DNA from: Harmonia axyridis
Lineage: Eukaryota; Arthropoda; Insecta; Coleoptera; Coccinellidae
Assembly (NCBI RefSeq): GCF_914767665.1
Contig: NC_059503.1
Span: 39,556,001 to 39,620,000, forward strand
Reading direction: 5' to 3'
Length of the DNA: 64,000 nt
Positions within the stretch are counted from its first letter, which is position 1; each line of letters begins with the position of its first letter. The notes beneath the pieces are model-generated. The model was not told the DNA's origin and did no database searches. It saw only the letters and a list, made by a program, of their open reading frames with translations. Shown here one piece after another: positions 11,032 to 22,840 of the stretch. The position numbers and the translations under genes were made by a program.

Positions 11032-13949
11032 CAGGGCAGCCCATTTTGGGTGAGACAGCCAGGTTTCTCGTTTGTTATTTAAGATAGAGCCTTGCGGTTT
11101 TCACATTCCTGTCCTACTTCTTTTTGAAACTCAAGTTGGTCTAATCAGATTTTGCATAACTGTTTCCGATCAAGAGATACAGGGCGATTTTGAAAATTGA
11201 TACTTTTCGGACCCCTCCTTTATCTCCGAAATTATCAGAAATGATGCTGAGCTAAAAACTACGTCTGAATCAGAATTCTGCGTAGAATCCAGTGGCGTAC
11301 TCAATTTTTTTTTCGGGGTATGGTTTTGTAGATTCAACACAAACCTATATTTTTTTTAATGGAACACCCTGTATATTATTACTTCGTTGAATTCGTATTT
11401 TTTTTCCTTCAAAATGATGTATGATACTATGTAGGTAGGATGTTCAGAAATATAAAAAAAAAACACTAAAACATTAAAAAATGATGGTTTTTTTGTTAAT
11501 GAGCAATGGATTTCCCATATGAAAAAAAAATCAATAATAAAAATAATAATTCATAACGATTACAGCTAGATGCTGCCAAATGCATAGTAGCCATAATAAC
11601 ATCAAGAATGTTTGTATCATCAATGACCTACTACTTTTTGAAAATCAAAAGTCAGAATCCTCTTATAGTCTAAGATCCCGATATAAAACGACCTTCACCG
11701 AGATGCTTATTTGATAAAACGTATTTTATATTCAATTTAAACATGTCAATAAATATATCACATATGGGTTGCCTAACAAATTTAAGTCCTGGGTAGGTTT
11801 AATTAATAATTAAAAAAAAAAAAAATTTTCAAACATTTCACCGGTTTGCTTATTAGATAAATTCTATAACAATCAAAGGTATGAAGCCCATAGAATGTGC
11901 AAACGTTAGGTTGCCTATTTTTTTTCGGTCACAACCCTCGGGTAGCCAGGTATAAACAGGTCAATCTATACTAGCATTTTGCAAGGGTCTGATTGATGAA
12001 TCAAAATCAATAAAATTAAAGATTATTTTATTAGGAACACGGTGGTATAGGGTTGCCTGCGAAAAATCAGTCCAGAATCCCGGTTGTCGAATTTTAAAAT
12101 GTTAAATATTGCTGCGAGTGAATATGTGCGACTGAGAGATCCCAATCATCCATCTCATGCGATAGAAGAGGACACAGCATAGCAGCTGTTTGAAGTCCGT
12201 CCAGTGAGAGAAAGAGAGTGCGCAAGCTATTTGTTCTTAGAAATGAAAAGGATAGCGATAGACTCGTATACAGTGTGACCAGATTTAGTAGAAATCTACT
12301 TTTTTAGTAGATTTTTCGCATTTTCATGGAGTTTTTAGTAAGAAGAACCTACTAAAACCTATCTACCTTTAGTAGATTTTAGTAGATTTTGGTAGTTTCA
12401 AAAAATATAACCGAGACGATTGGGAATATGGAAATTCGGATGTCTAAACTGTTTCTATGAATCAATTCATTGTTCATTCTCAATGAGGAATTACGTTCTA
12501 CGTGTTTCTAGAAGAACGTACCTACTTAAAGAAGTTTGGCTTACCACTTCAGCAACTAGAAAGACCAATAATCGAACTGTTGATTGCATTAATTGCACCG
12601 ATTTAGCGTTGAAGTTAGGAATCAAATTATGCCAAAGTCTTCCTGCCCTCCATGCATTTACAGGTTGCGATTACACGGCAGCATTTTATAATAAAGGAAA
12701 AGTAAAACCTTTTTTAGCTATTTTCGAAAAATGAAAAATATCAATCAGTTTTTGCATCATCAACAGATGCTGCTGATATTTTCATTGATGAAAAAATGAA
12801 GACTGTTCAAGAATTTACGGCTAGTATGTATGGTATCAGGAACTGTACCAGTGTGAATGATGCGAGATATCGCATTTTTATCAAAAATACTCTGCCAAAG
12901 AAGACAGCGAGCACTTCTTAGAAAAAATAAAAGGCTTCGACTCCAACTCCATACCACCATGCTGGATATCATTAAATCAGAAAATTTCACGAACTATTTT
13001 TGTAAATTCCATGTGGCTTAATGCAACTGATCCAATATGCGTGAAACTTCAGCCTGAGAACTGCGGTTGGTTCTTAGATGAATATTTAAAACCAGTAGGA
13101 TTCATTGGGGATCATACATCTTCAAAGATAGAAGACATTGTCGAAAGAACTGAAACGGAAAGTGATGATGACGAAGAAGATTCAGAAGTTGGAGATCATA
13201 GTCCGTTGTGACCGGAAAAAAATAGGCAACCTAACGTTTGCACATTCTATGGGCTTCATACTTTCGATTGGTATAGAATTCATGTAATAAGCAAACCGGT
13301 GAAATGTTTAAAAAAAAATTTTTTTTGATTATTAATTAAACCTACTCTGGACTAAAATTTGTTAGGCAACCCATGTGTGATATATTTATTGACATGTTAA
13401 ATTGAATATAAAATACGCATCTCGGTGAAGGTCGTTTTATATCGGGATCCTATACTATTATTGAAACTTGGGAAATTCATGACCTATTAACAAAAAACCA
13501 TCATTATTTGATGTTTTAGTGTTTTTTATATTTCTGAACATCCTACCTACATAGTATCGTACATCATTTTGAAGGAAAAAAAATTACGAATTCAACGAAG
13601 TAATAATATACAGGGTGTTCCATTAAAAAAAATATAGGTTTGTGTTGAATCTACAAAACCATACCCCGAAAAAAAATTGAGTACGCCACTGGATTCTACG
13701 CAGAATTCTCATTCAGACGTAGTTTTTAGCTCAGCATTATTCCTAATAATTTCGGAGATAAAGGAGGGGTCCGAAAAGTATCAATTTTCAAAATCGCCCT
13801 GTATCTCTTGATCGGAAACAGTTATGCAAAATCTGATTAGACGATCTTGAGTTTCAAAAAAAAGTAAGACAGGAGCGTGAAAAACGCAAGGCTCTATACA
13901 AAATAACAAGCGAGAAACCTGGCTGTCTCACACAAAATGGGATGCACTG
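11032..13949. mobile_element. 2.9-kb foldback transposon with very long terminal inverted repeats
   Basis: Left arm about 11032-11936, right arm about 13205-13949 in inverted orientation, with TA on each flank (11030-11031 and 13950-13951). The outer ends read CAGGGCAGCCCATTTT and its diverged complement, then share GTGAGACAGCC inward. The match continues through AT-rich runs to the inner border, where both arms carry CGGTCACAAC. The left arm is about 160 bp longer, mainly through extra sequence at 11520-11650. The 1.27-kb centre holds a decayed gene (12420-13211) and, at 12290-12400, repeated TAGTAGATTT motifs. Extremely long arms with a single TA duplication fit a foldback or Tc1/mariner-like element. 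No transposase is visible, so it was presumably mobilised in trans. Confidence 0.8.
12420..13211 (+). pseudogene. decayed gene of the LPALHAFTGCD family inside the foldback element
   Basis: The first piece (12420-12734) carries LPALHAFTGCD at about residues 74-84 followed by KGKVKPF. This signature occurs in a large group of uncharacterised, often multicopy insect and other animal proteins, and I recall no proven function. One frameshift at about 12733 and another at about 12895 separate it from the following pieces. The last piece, read through 12940-13211, has IPPCWISLNQKISRT, then MWLNATDPICVK and ENCGWFL, which are the expected C-terminal neighbours in that family, and ends in an acidic tail. 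The pieces are therefore one gene in order, about 260 codons of a longer protein, with its N-terminus missing. It may have been captured by the element or may be its original cargo. Confidence 0.6.
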
Positions 13950-14012
13950 TACAGGAGATGAAAAGTTCAGTATTTCTGCTGCACAATTATATATTCTGCG
14001 TTTGGTTCCTTT

Positions 14013-14760
14013 TTACTCTTCAGGGGCGATAGGTTGACATATACATATACATATACATTGGTCAAAAATACTACTATTCGCATCAATACGGGTTTGGCAA
14101 CGGAAAATGAGGAACTTATGAAATAATAGCATGTTTTGTCTATTTCGGATGGATTCGACTGCATTAATAATTTTTTTCATTTTTAGCTCTGGATTATTAA
14201 TTTCAACTGCATAAACCAGTTGTTCCAAATGCCCCCATAAAATAAAATTCAAAGAATTCAAGTGAGGTGATCTAGCAGGCCAGAGCACCGGACCACTAGG
14301 ACCAATCCATCTCTTTTCGAAGTTTGGTTCAAACAGGCAACAACATTTCTCTCAACATTAACTGGTGCTCACGACACCACATATGATTGTTTACCACATA
14401 CATAGGAGAATCCTTTAGCGAATTTGCAAGATAGTTTCATAAAAGGTACGGATCGGCATTCAAGATTAAAGACTGCGCCTCATACATTCATCATTCATAA
14501 AGAATCTTTATTTAGAACCTGTTCCTGAGAATTTTCTAAATACCATGCATGTTCATTATGGCAGTTATTTATGGTATCACGAGTGGTTCGACCAGAGTAT
14601 CTAAAAAATTTTCATTTTGTTCATGCTGTTGCAGAGGTCATTGAAAAAAGGCGAGTCTCTGCATGTAATCTCCTGGGTTCAAATTATGTGCTTTCAGTTA
14701 ACGAAATGAATGTAAAACTTTGGTTTTCAAGGAACACCATGTAAAACTTTGAGACACATT
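14013..14760 (-). pseudogene. decayed mariner-type transposase, C-terminal half
   Basis: Minus strand. Near 14700-14520 a frame-broken stretch matches the region around the first catalytic Asp (AFFQ, then ENFLDTL). At 14330-14230 comes RWIGPSGPVLWPARSPHL followed by NFILWGHLEQLVYAVE. This is the hallmark block around the last catalytic Asp of Tc1/mariner-superfamily transposases, usually SPDL; here the Asp is His, so the active site is lost. The C-terminus runs on into a short ATACAT repeat at 14039-14058. It abuts the right end of the large foldback element but is on its outside. No terminal repeats were identified. Confidence 0.65.
14039..14058. repeat. (ATACAT)n microsatellite
   Basis: About three tandem copies of a six-base ATACAT unit, lying within the tail of the decayed transposase. 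Confidence 0.7.
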
Positions 14761-15364
14761 AAGAAATAAAGTAACGAGTCTAGTATCAATTTCTAAATTA
14801 TCTGGTTCAGAATGTATCACTTCTTCTGCCATCATAATAATTATTCATTTATGGTAGCACCACTACGAGAATTGCCACATCCCAACTGTCGTAGCCTTAG
14901 ATGAGCATAAGACAACACCCGGCGAGATGGTTGTCATCCAATTATGAGTATTCAAGGACCCCGAACTCTTTTTTCGAATAATAATATTTCAGAAGTCAGA
15001 TCGAAATACTTATTTTGCTTTGTTCTCGAGTTACAGGATATTTCTGAATAATTACTGTGTCAATAATAATATGATAACAAATCTGTAGAGTGCAACCAAA
15101 TGGAGAATACAATAGAAGATCTAACTAGTATCTAAATAGTATATTCCCAGGGCAAGTTTTCGTGATTGCAGCTCTCAAACGAGGAAGAAACCAAGTTGTA
15201 TTGGACACAGCGATGTAATGGAAAAGCTTTATGAGAGTGAAAATTGGCCAAATGGCGTTACTATTCGTCGTTTCACAGTTTTAAGAGGAAACCAGCCCCG
15301 AACTCATGATTCACATTAATAATATTTTTAATATTTGTGCTGACCGAGCCTTAATATTCGGTCA
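14761..15364. other. no gene recognised
   Basis: AT-rich, stop-rich sequence. The last ~100 bp are probably the upstream part of the non-LTR element that follows, since the endonuclease frame is already in mid-domain at 15365. Confidence 0.35.
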
Positions 15365-17492
15365 TTGAGCAGTAAAATTGACGAATTCACCCATTTTCTA
15401 AATGAAACAAACATTGACGTAGGATGTGTAACAGAGCATTGGCTCTCGTACGATATTCTTGAAAGGGTTAACATAGATCGATATGTTGTAGCCAGTACCT
15501 TCTGCCGAAGTTCATCACATCACGGAGGGGCTGCAGTTTTTGTCAAAAACGGTGTGAAGTTCAAAGAAATGCAGAATATAAGATGTTTGTCTGTTGAGAA
15601 AGAGGTGGAGATTGCTGCTTGTGGTAGTTCTTTATCGGCCCCAAGTGATAATATTTCGACCTTCCTGCTAGTAGTTCAGATGGCACTTGATCTTTGCCTT
15701 GAAGACCTCGATACTGATCGAGTAATATTTGCTGGTGACTGCAATTTTGACTTTTCCAAACAGTCAAAAGAAAGAACTGAGACAACATGAGCTATCTGTT
15801 CCATGAACCATCAAGTGTAGGCCAGGGGTTCTCAACCTGTATTGACAACATGTTTGTAAATTTCTTCCCTGCAGGTGAAGCTGATGATGTTTGAACTCCA
15901 TCTCTCCGATCATCGTGAGCAGATTTTCAGAGTTTCGTCTGCTCGCAGTCAGCCAAAGAAGAAAAAGCGAGAAGGGTTGGACATGATAATGACGTCTCCA
16001 CTTGCCTCTTTATAGAGAGAATAAATCCCTAAGATTGGTCTCTTCTATGCAAGAATGACGCAGAAGAACAGTAGATATGAAAATTTTCATAACAGATTTC
16101 TGGAAATATTCAACGAATCCTTTCCTTTTCCACTTTTTTTAAAAAACAGCAAGTTAAATAATTCGGACATATTGTTTTTATTTCCAGTGATCGAGACAAA
16201 TATTGGAAGTTCAATCAACGCTCTCAAAAACAAGAATTCTGAGGAAATCTATGGAATATCAGTGTCTCTGATGAAGCGATCTTTACCATTCATAAAAACG
16301 TCATTGTGTATATTATTGAATGATTGTATTGGGTAGGGAATATTTCCTGAAAAATTGAAAAGGGCAATAGTTACACTGATTGCAAAAGAAGGAGATCTTG
16401 AGCAGTGCGCTAACTATAGACCAATTTCTACTCTTCCTGCATTTTCAAAAGTATTTGAGCCTGTACTAAAAAATTGTCCAGTTGATTTCTAATATGTAAA
16501 GAAATCACTATTCACTCTTTCATGCGAGGCAACATGGTTTCAGGAAATCAAAATCAACAAAAATAAAAATAATAATAATAATAAAAATAAGAGAGTTTAT
16601 TCAGCTATAATTGATGTACTCGAGACTATTTTGGAGACTTATGAGAACCGTGAAAAAGTGTACCGATTTCACTAAAGCTTTCGATATTGTAAACCATGGT
16701 GTTCAATTTTTTTGCAGAATTTGGAGTATTATGGTGTTCGAGGTAAAGCATTGGAGATTTTCAGCTCATATTTAGCCAATAGAAATAGATCACAGGTAGT
16801 GAAATGGGATGGAGACATGTCAGATTTGCGATCGATAGAGGTTGGAATTCCAGTCCAGTCTGAGTTGGAAGAACCATATCTCTAACATATGTCGGAAACT
16901 GTCAACTTCTATTTTCATGATCAGGGGAATGGGGAAAATTGCTGGTCCTGATGTTGCGAAGCTGACGTACTATTCATCCTTCCACGGTATGGCCCTGTAT
17001 GGTGTCTTGCAGTGGGGTCTGAGTAAAGATGCTGAGCGAGTTTAAATCCAATAGAAGGAAGCAGTACGCGCGATCTTCCACATGAAAAATACAGACAGTT
17101 GTAGAGAGGTATTCGATAGAGAGAAAATTTTGACTACAACGGCAACCTTTATACTTATTTGCGTCCATTACGGCCACCAACACCGTGATAAGTTTCTGAC
17201 GAATTCAAAATTCTACGAAAATAATACACGCGAGAAAAATAAATTTGCTATCTCTTCTGCAAGATTTCCAGATCATTACAACGAATTGAGTCCAGTTGTG
17301 TTCAGTAAGAGAGTAAAGGATTTACCATTAGATCATACAATATACAGGTTGAGCGATTTCTTGAATGAGTATATGCATATCTTTTTTACTAATGTTAAAG
17401 AAAATTGTATGATTCATGTAATTCATGCAAATAAATATTGTATTGTAGATTTATTTTTGTGCATATGTGTATTCCTTAATATTGGACGATAA
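15365..17492 (+). pseudogene. non-LTR retrotransposon with an internal deletion across the RT core
   Basis: Plus strand. The endonuclease piece (15365-15790) has VTEHWLS, then HGGAAVFVKNG, and FAGDCNFDF near its end, matching the EN/EEP domain of jockey/CR1-like elements. After frame breaks comes the RT entry with NYRPISTLPAFSKVFEP (16415-16462) and DFTKAFDIVNH near 16660. At 16842-16870 the sequence passes directly from IEVGIP, where the PQGS motif should begin, to SLSWKNHISNI of the thumb. The whole segment with the catalytic YADD box is therefore gone. The thumb and a well-kept C-terminal frame (17082-17492) follow. An (AAT)-rich run at 16557-16590 interrupts the fingers. It is inactive. 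Confidence 0.8.
16557..16590. repeat. AAT-rich microsatellite inside the retrotransposon
   Basis: A run of imperfect AAT and AAAAT units that breaks the RT reading frame just after a tract that should read as the conserved HGFR-ST box. Confidence 0.6.
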
Positions 17493-17502
17493 TTTGGATT
17501 TA

Positions 17503-18364
17503 CACTGTGCAAAAGAATTAACGCACATTATGGAAATCTCAAATTTATTCTACAACTGAAAGTGTTCTCAATGATAATTATTTTTATCAGAATTATGCAT
17601 GCATATGTTATACACTTTCAACGTTTTTCTTCGATACAGATGTTTTTTCCCAGCAGGAATAAAAAAAGATGAGATTATCAGATTTTGAATATATTGACTC
17701 CATTTTGAAATCAGTTGTTCTCGATCAATTCTAGTGATCAATAGTTTTTCTTTCGTTTGATTTTCTACACTCGATCGCTATGCAATGCGAAACACGCAAT
17801 TTGACCCAAGAGGAATGTGCCCAAGCGGTAGTTTTGCGAGAAGAAGGGTGGACATACACAAGAATTGCAGAAAGGTTTGGAGTTTCCCATACAAGTGTGT
17901 CCAGAATGTTGCAGCGATTCAGGGAGACAGGTATGAATGTCCGAAGACCAGGACAGGGTAGACCACGGGTAACAACTGCCATTCAAGAACGTTACTTGAG
18001 AGTTTCTTCGTTGAAACAAAGGTTTGCAACCGCTCGTCTCCTTCAAAATTAGCTTGAGCAAACTCATGGGGTGCAAATTAGCACTCAGACAATAAGAAAT
18101 CGCCTCAGAGAATATGATGTGTCGCGGCAAGAGGCCAAGCTCTTACCCCAGCCCATCGAAGGGCGCGTTTGGATTTTGCGAGAGAGCATATCCATTGGGA
18201 AGAGGTTGATTGGGAATGAGTGCACTGAGCATATCTTTCATGTGGACGTCTGTATACAAGGGAACGTCGATCACAATGGTAGAGGCAGAATCTAGACTCA
18301 TCTGTGAAGAGAACTCTTTCCCAATCAGCCTCTTCCCAATGGATATGCTCTCTCGCAAAATCCA
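17503..18364 (+). mobile_element. rearranged Tc1 element with inverted internal segment
   Basis: The left end starts CACTGTGCAAAAGAATTAAC after a TA (17501-17502), a typical Tc1 end. An untranslated stretch leads to the transposase at 17780. At 18170-18215 the plus strand reads into the RR-LDFAREHIHW-like block, and at 18319-18364 the same 46 bp recurs inverted. Between them the sequence is transposase read on the minus strand. The element therefore breaks off shortly before the first catalytic Asp and continues as an inverted copy of the following part. No right terminal repeat was found; the sequence passes into an ATT run at 18367. Confidence 0.75.
17780..18290 (+). pseudogene. Tc1 transposase, DNA-binding part, truncated
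   Basis: Starts MQCETRNLTQEECAQAVVLR. The first helix-turn-helix spans about residues 8-50 (TRIAERFGVSHTSVSRMLQR), followed by a GRPR-type AT-hook linker (residues 58-63) and the start of the second helix-turn-helix. A TAG stop comes after 90 codons, and the frame then continues as THGVQISTQTIRNRLRE. Tc1 proteins are normally about 340 residues, and here the reading frame is lost before the DDE domain. The first catalytic context, VLFTDESRF, is present only on the opposite strand (about 18308-18280) in the inverted segment. The DNA-binding domain is well preserved, which suggests a fairly recent insertion. Confidence 0.8.
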
Positions 18365-18365
18365 A

Positions 18366-18929
18366 AAATATTATTATTATTATATTATTTAATATATTGC
18401 TATTCTTGGTTTCTGTTTAAGTATAGAACGTTTTGTTGCCAATAGCACACGAGCGTTCATTTGAATTCGTGGTTAAGAGTGCTGTGGAGAAATTAAAGTG
18501 AATTATCTGTGATCACTAGTAGCGCTTTGGTTGTACCATATCATCATCATTTATCCATTTCACTTGGAACTGACATTTTTGAAATTTGGATTTTCGAATC
18601 TGTGGGAAAAGTATTGGGGAATAATAAGAAATTGTTTTTTCCGACGTACAAATGGCATTCATTATCAAATCTTACTCTGAACCTTGGAACTATATGGTAC
18701 AAGTTAAGAGCTATTTCTGATCACAGAAAATCAACTATAATTCTTTCACAGCACTTTTCATCACGAATTTAAATAAACGCACGTTATATAACTATGTATA
18801 AAGTTATAATTCACATTCACTAGTTTTTAGATTATATAAATATAACCTGGAATAATATTTACAATACACCTATTTTTTCGCCGTAAAGGTACAGTGTGCA
18901 ATTTATGGTCTTATTTTGCTTACCTACAG
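18366..18929. other. no gene recognised
   Basis: Begins with an ATT-rich run (18367-18392), then AT-rich sequence. A frame at 18509-18772 has no recognisable motif. Confidence 0.4.
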
Positions 18930-19176
18930 CCGAATCGAAAGAAGAAGAAATGATTCTCTACGAACGAGCATAGGGAATGTTTACCACAATCCTGAGGAGC
19001 CTCTCAATACAGTCAGTAACATCCCGAGTATTCATGAGTGTGTAGTGACTCTGTCTACCCAAGAGGTGGCGTTTTGGGCGTCACGCCACGCTGAATTGCG
19101 ACCCCAGCGGATTCAAGGGAGCCGCCGCGCTGCAGCAGAATCACCTCACCACGACGGTTTGGTCCAGATCGCTTGA
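18930..19176 (+). CDS. candidate terminal exon, product unknown
   Basis: A stretch of unusually high GC and no stops for 82 codons. It begins right after a good acceptor (TTGCTTACCTACAG at 18916-18929) and ends at a TGA. The peptide is hydrophilic, starts Arg-rich and has HNPEEPLNTVSNIPSIHE in the middle. I do not recognise it. Its GC-rich part around 19070-19110 resembles repeat segments at 52.49 and 53.45 kb, so it may instead be part of a dispersed element. The codon-like composition and acceptor favour an exon only weakly. Confidence 0.22.
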
Positions 19177-21479
19177 TTGCCTAACTGAAGAGTTCATTAG
19201 CGATCTTGGGACGAAACACCATAATCCTTAGGGAGAGATTGCACCTACGTAAATTAGGCTCGAAAAAGTCTCGTCAAAAAAACTATTCAAGGCAAGTCAA
19301 AACATTTCACATTGCATTTGTTTATCTGAGCGAAATCTCTTGATATTTCTCACTGAAATATTTCAAAAATTGAAATGAACCTATTGAGAATATAGTTCAT
19401 TTTAACAAGGGATTTACCTGAGAATCATTTACTGTGAGATGAAATGACGTATCCTTGTGTAAACTCTGCAATACTAGTTCTTGCAATTGATTGAAAAGAT
19501 AAATTTAAGGAAAGAAGTATCTTAACATTAAGAAATTTGAATTTTAATATATATAATGCATAGAAACGAATATATGATGCAGTTATTTCGGCTCAGAAAA
19601 TATCTTCTGTCTGAGTATTTATTCATTTTTCAGGAAAAAAGCAGTGACCATTTCATTATACCAAAATTTCACAAAACATGTAGGAAAATCTTCAAATGAA
19701 GAAAAAATTTTTATGTTATCTATGTCCATGAATTAAAGTTTTTTATAAGATCATTAAGAGAAAACCGAAATAAGAAGATCAGATACTATATAACTAAATA
19801 ATAAACTATATAACAATTTGCTTGCAATATGTGAATAAAAAGGAAATACTCGAGAATTTGATTAATGTGGTGATATTCCTTGAAGAATTTTTGGGTAGAT
19901 GACCAATCAATGCAATTTTAGCCCACACCATTTTTTCAATTAAATTTGTATTGTATTTTACTATGAGTCGTACCACTAAATCGTGGTTGTTTTTTTTTAC
20001 TGTCGAAAAATATATGAGATAACTACTGAAAAACCTGCAACCTAATATGTGATATAAGTATCACTTAATTCATAAAAAGAAATAATAATTATCTTATCGA
20101 TTGCCTCAATAAGTAAATTAAGGAAATATTATTTTACAGTAGCTAGGCCTAGCAGAGTCCGGATAGAAGACATTGAAACAGAAGCAGATACTTCGAACTC
20201 AGATATTTTTTCGAAAAGTAACAACTAATTTTGTCAACTGGATACTTTTCATAAGTATATTTGGCAGCTTTGGTTGAAGGTTATGTCGATAATTATTGTG
20301 GATGGACAAATCCCCGCCTAAATTCGCCGACTCTGGTCGGTGAACAAAACACAGAAGACAAACACATACTCATAAATAAAACTGTCGGTTAATCCGCATA
20401 TATTTCATCGGAATGAGTGGGTAAAAACTCGTCCAATGATATATTTCTGAAATCGGCAAGAGTTGTACGCCGTATTTGGTGATGTTTATGAGTTTTTTCG
20501 AAGTTGATGGACATTGTTCTGTTAGGATTAGATGCGTCAAGAACTACCTTTTAGAGTGGCATAACGGAAAAAGTAGCAACATTGTATTTGTTCCACTTCG
20601 AAATGAATCGTTGAGTTTCTCATCTGTTACTTTTCTACTTGAAGAATCTCCGTAGAAAATAACTTCGGATGACATACAGCCGATACTCTTCAAACACGTA
20701 TCCTGCTTAAATGGCGGCTTTGGCCTCATGACGAGACATTTCTAGTTCAATTTTATTTCTCAATTCTTATAATTAATTTCACACAGACTTTGTACATGTT
20801 GATATAAAATTTTATTCCAAAAGAAAAATTATGATCAAATGTGACTTGAATAAGGTTAGGTTAAATTAGATCGCAAAAAAATCAAGATGTTCTAACTTTT
20901 CAGTAGGTATTTGGATCGGTATAATTCTTATCTAATCTAAATTGCAGCTTCAGAAGTACTGTCTCATATCTCAATCACAATAGAAAAGAAGAATCAGGTC
21001 GAATCCGTTATATATCCGGAAATATTTGGTATTTATTTTATATGACTTTGACGATGTGATCAGCTTAATGTTATTATTTGACATCTGAATGCAAAATTTT
21101 ATTATGCTTCGGAATTATCAGGAAAACAACCTTTTTGAGCTTTTGTTAGTGGAACTGTTTATTTCGTCATAATGTTCGAATTTTTAGTAGGCCTGTGTTA
21201 TGTAGGCACAGCCAAAGGCGCAGTGGAAGGATCATTAGTAGTCAACTGATAATTTATGTAGGTGATAGTAATGATGATATCGATAAAAGTCGACCAAACC
21301 CTTTTTCAGAATTTTTTGATCCAACATATTATAATCTAATAAAATTCCCCAGAATAATGATGTTTTTAAAGAAATTGTTATACAGATGAAGCTCATTCTG
21401 AAATTTAGGATTTGTCGGCGAATTAAATGAATTATTATCGATTCATTCGTCAATAAACAGATTCAGATCGACTCTTTTC
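19177..21479. other. no recognised gene apart from a possible short terminal exon
   Basis: AT-rich. Frames at 20544-20729 (minus) and 21195-21389 (plus) are open but without motifs. The only spliced-looking piece is at 20140-20228, listed separately. Confidence 0.35.
20140..20228 (+). CDS. possible short terminal exon
   Basis: Follows an acceptor-like ATTATTTTACAG ending at 20139 and reads 28 codons, rich in Ser, Asp and Glu (RIEDIETEADTSNSDIF), to a TAA. The acidic, serine-rich character looks like a protein tail and not random AT-rich sequence. No partner exon can be assigned with confidence; 18930-19176 lies upstream but ends in its own stop. Confidence 0.18.
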
Positions 21480-21796
21480 ATGCTTTTAAAATTACTGAAA
21501 CTGCGTCGCCAATCACCAAATATCGTGAAAATGGTTCATACAGAAGAGATTTTGGCGATTTTGGTGGTACTAGGTCTTTTGGCCGACATACTTCTACTTT
21601 TCCCACAAAACATGAACAATGTAATTCAATATTCTGCAACAATCAATAATTATTTGGCGCAATCAAGGAATAATCCATATTCAAGCATAACTTCTTACAT
21701 TTGAACTTTCTATCAACGACGGAACTTAACGTGGCAGAGAAGACCTATCAGAAGAACTATCACAGAAGAAGAGCAACCTTATAAATTCGATTACCT
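21480..21796 (+). CDS. possible exon with one in-frame stop, product unknown
   Basis: Reads MLLKLLKLRR and soon a hydrophobic stretch EEILAILVVLGLLADILLLF (about residues 22-41) that could be a membrane segment or signal anchor. One TGA at 21702 interrupts an otherwise continuous frame, which then runs through RRNLTWQRRPIRRTITEEEQ to a consensus donor GTAAGT at 21797. An acceptor-like TTCATATTTAG ends at about 21981. A decayed gene or mobile-element ORF are both possible. I do not recognise the protein. Confidence 0.2.
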
Positions 21797-22559
21797 GTAA
21801 GTATCGTGTATATATGCAGGAAGCAAGGGTAATGAAGATGTGGGTGTGTTAATTAAAAAAAGGGTCTATGCCACCTACGCAGCATATTCAATTTCGTTCA
21901 ATTCCGGGTAGACAAGATATTCTATCCGCTTCAAATTTAGTGTTCTAAAAATAATCTTCTTCCAAAATATTCATATTTAGGAATGAACTATATTCCTCCT
22001 TCGTTTCACAAGATAGGAACGGTTTTTGATGAACTGAGGGAGAAGTATAATTTGGTATTGTATACACACCAGAAAAATTAGAGGAATGGACAAAATCACA
22101 ATGAAGTTTGTATTTTATTTTTTCCCGAACCCCTTGGCCGATTTCATCAATTTATTTTTGAATCGTGGCTTGATTTTTTATGCACAATATATTCCACTTC
22201 AAAAATTCAATATTCCTAGGAATTCAATAGTTGTTACTTGGTTTATTATAGTATTTGGTTTTCAAGATTCACCTTTTATTTCAGATTTGAACAATTTTGA
22301 CTTTTTGTTTCAAATTAGTTAAATTTGTTTTGGACTCATTGATGTTCATATTTTGCCTGAAAAAAATGTTTTCTGTTTTCGTGAGGATTTCTGTTATATT
22401 ATTATATTGTTTTATCTCTTTTCTTCTTTCTTTCTGTAGTTCTAACTTCAGATGTTATTACTGTCAGATGGTGTTTGTAAGATATTCAATAAATGAAATA
22501 ATATTTTTCTTTCCACTATAATTCAATTGCCCTCGACATAATTTGTTTTCAAGCAACAA

Positions 22560-22840
22560 TCTAAAGATAAAGGAAAGTCATTCATAAAAATTATGAATAA
22601 AATAAGTCCTGCTTTACTTCCTTGTGCTATAACATTATTGTCTATGGACATTCTAGTTAAGGATTCTACATTTTCAACTGTTGCTTCCTATTTGTAAGAT
22701 AATATAGTTTCCATTTATTTGCTTTTTCTCTTATGCCATATTTTTCTTGTTTTAGAAGTAATAGCTAATGCAATCGTAGTTTTTGCTCGAATCAATGAAA
22801 AGGCCTAAATGTAAATCTTCATTCTCTAACATCAAGTTGC
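22560..22840 (-). pseudogene. non-LTR reverse transcriptase fragment
   Basis: On the minus strand, LGLFIDSSKNYDCIS (about 22830-22760) corresponds to the F-D-SKAFD box of RT. About 50 codons on, VIAQGSKAGLILFIIFMND (22640-22570) corresponds to the GVPQGS-LGP-LFL-YIND box. Spacing and order are right, but stops intervene and the first Asp context is altered (SKNYD). The YADD part is not visible. It is a short fossil just 3' of the Crypton-like pseudogene on the same strand, and probably independent of it. Confidence 0.5.

Noticed and set aside
21220..21236. GGAAGGATCATTA, identical to the 3' end of 18S ribosomal RNA
   Set aside because: The match covers only 13 bases. The preceding bases do not continue as 18S rRNA and nothing after resembles ITS1, so I take it as coincidence.
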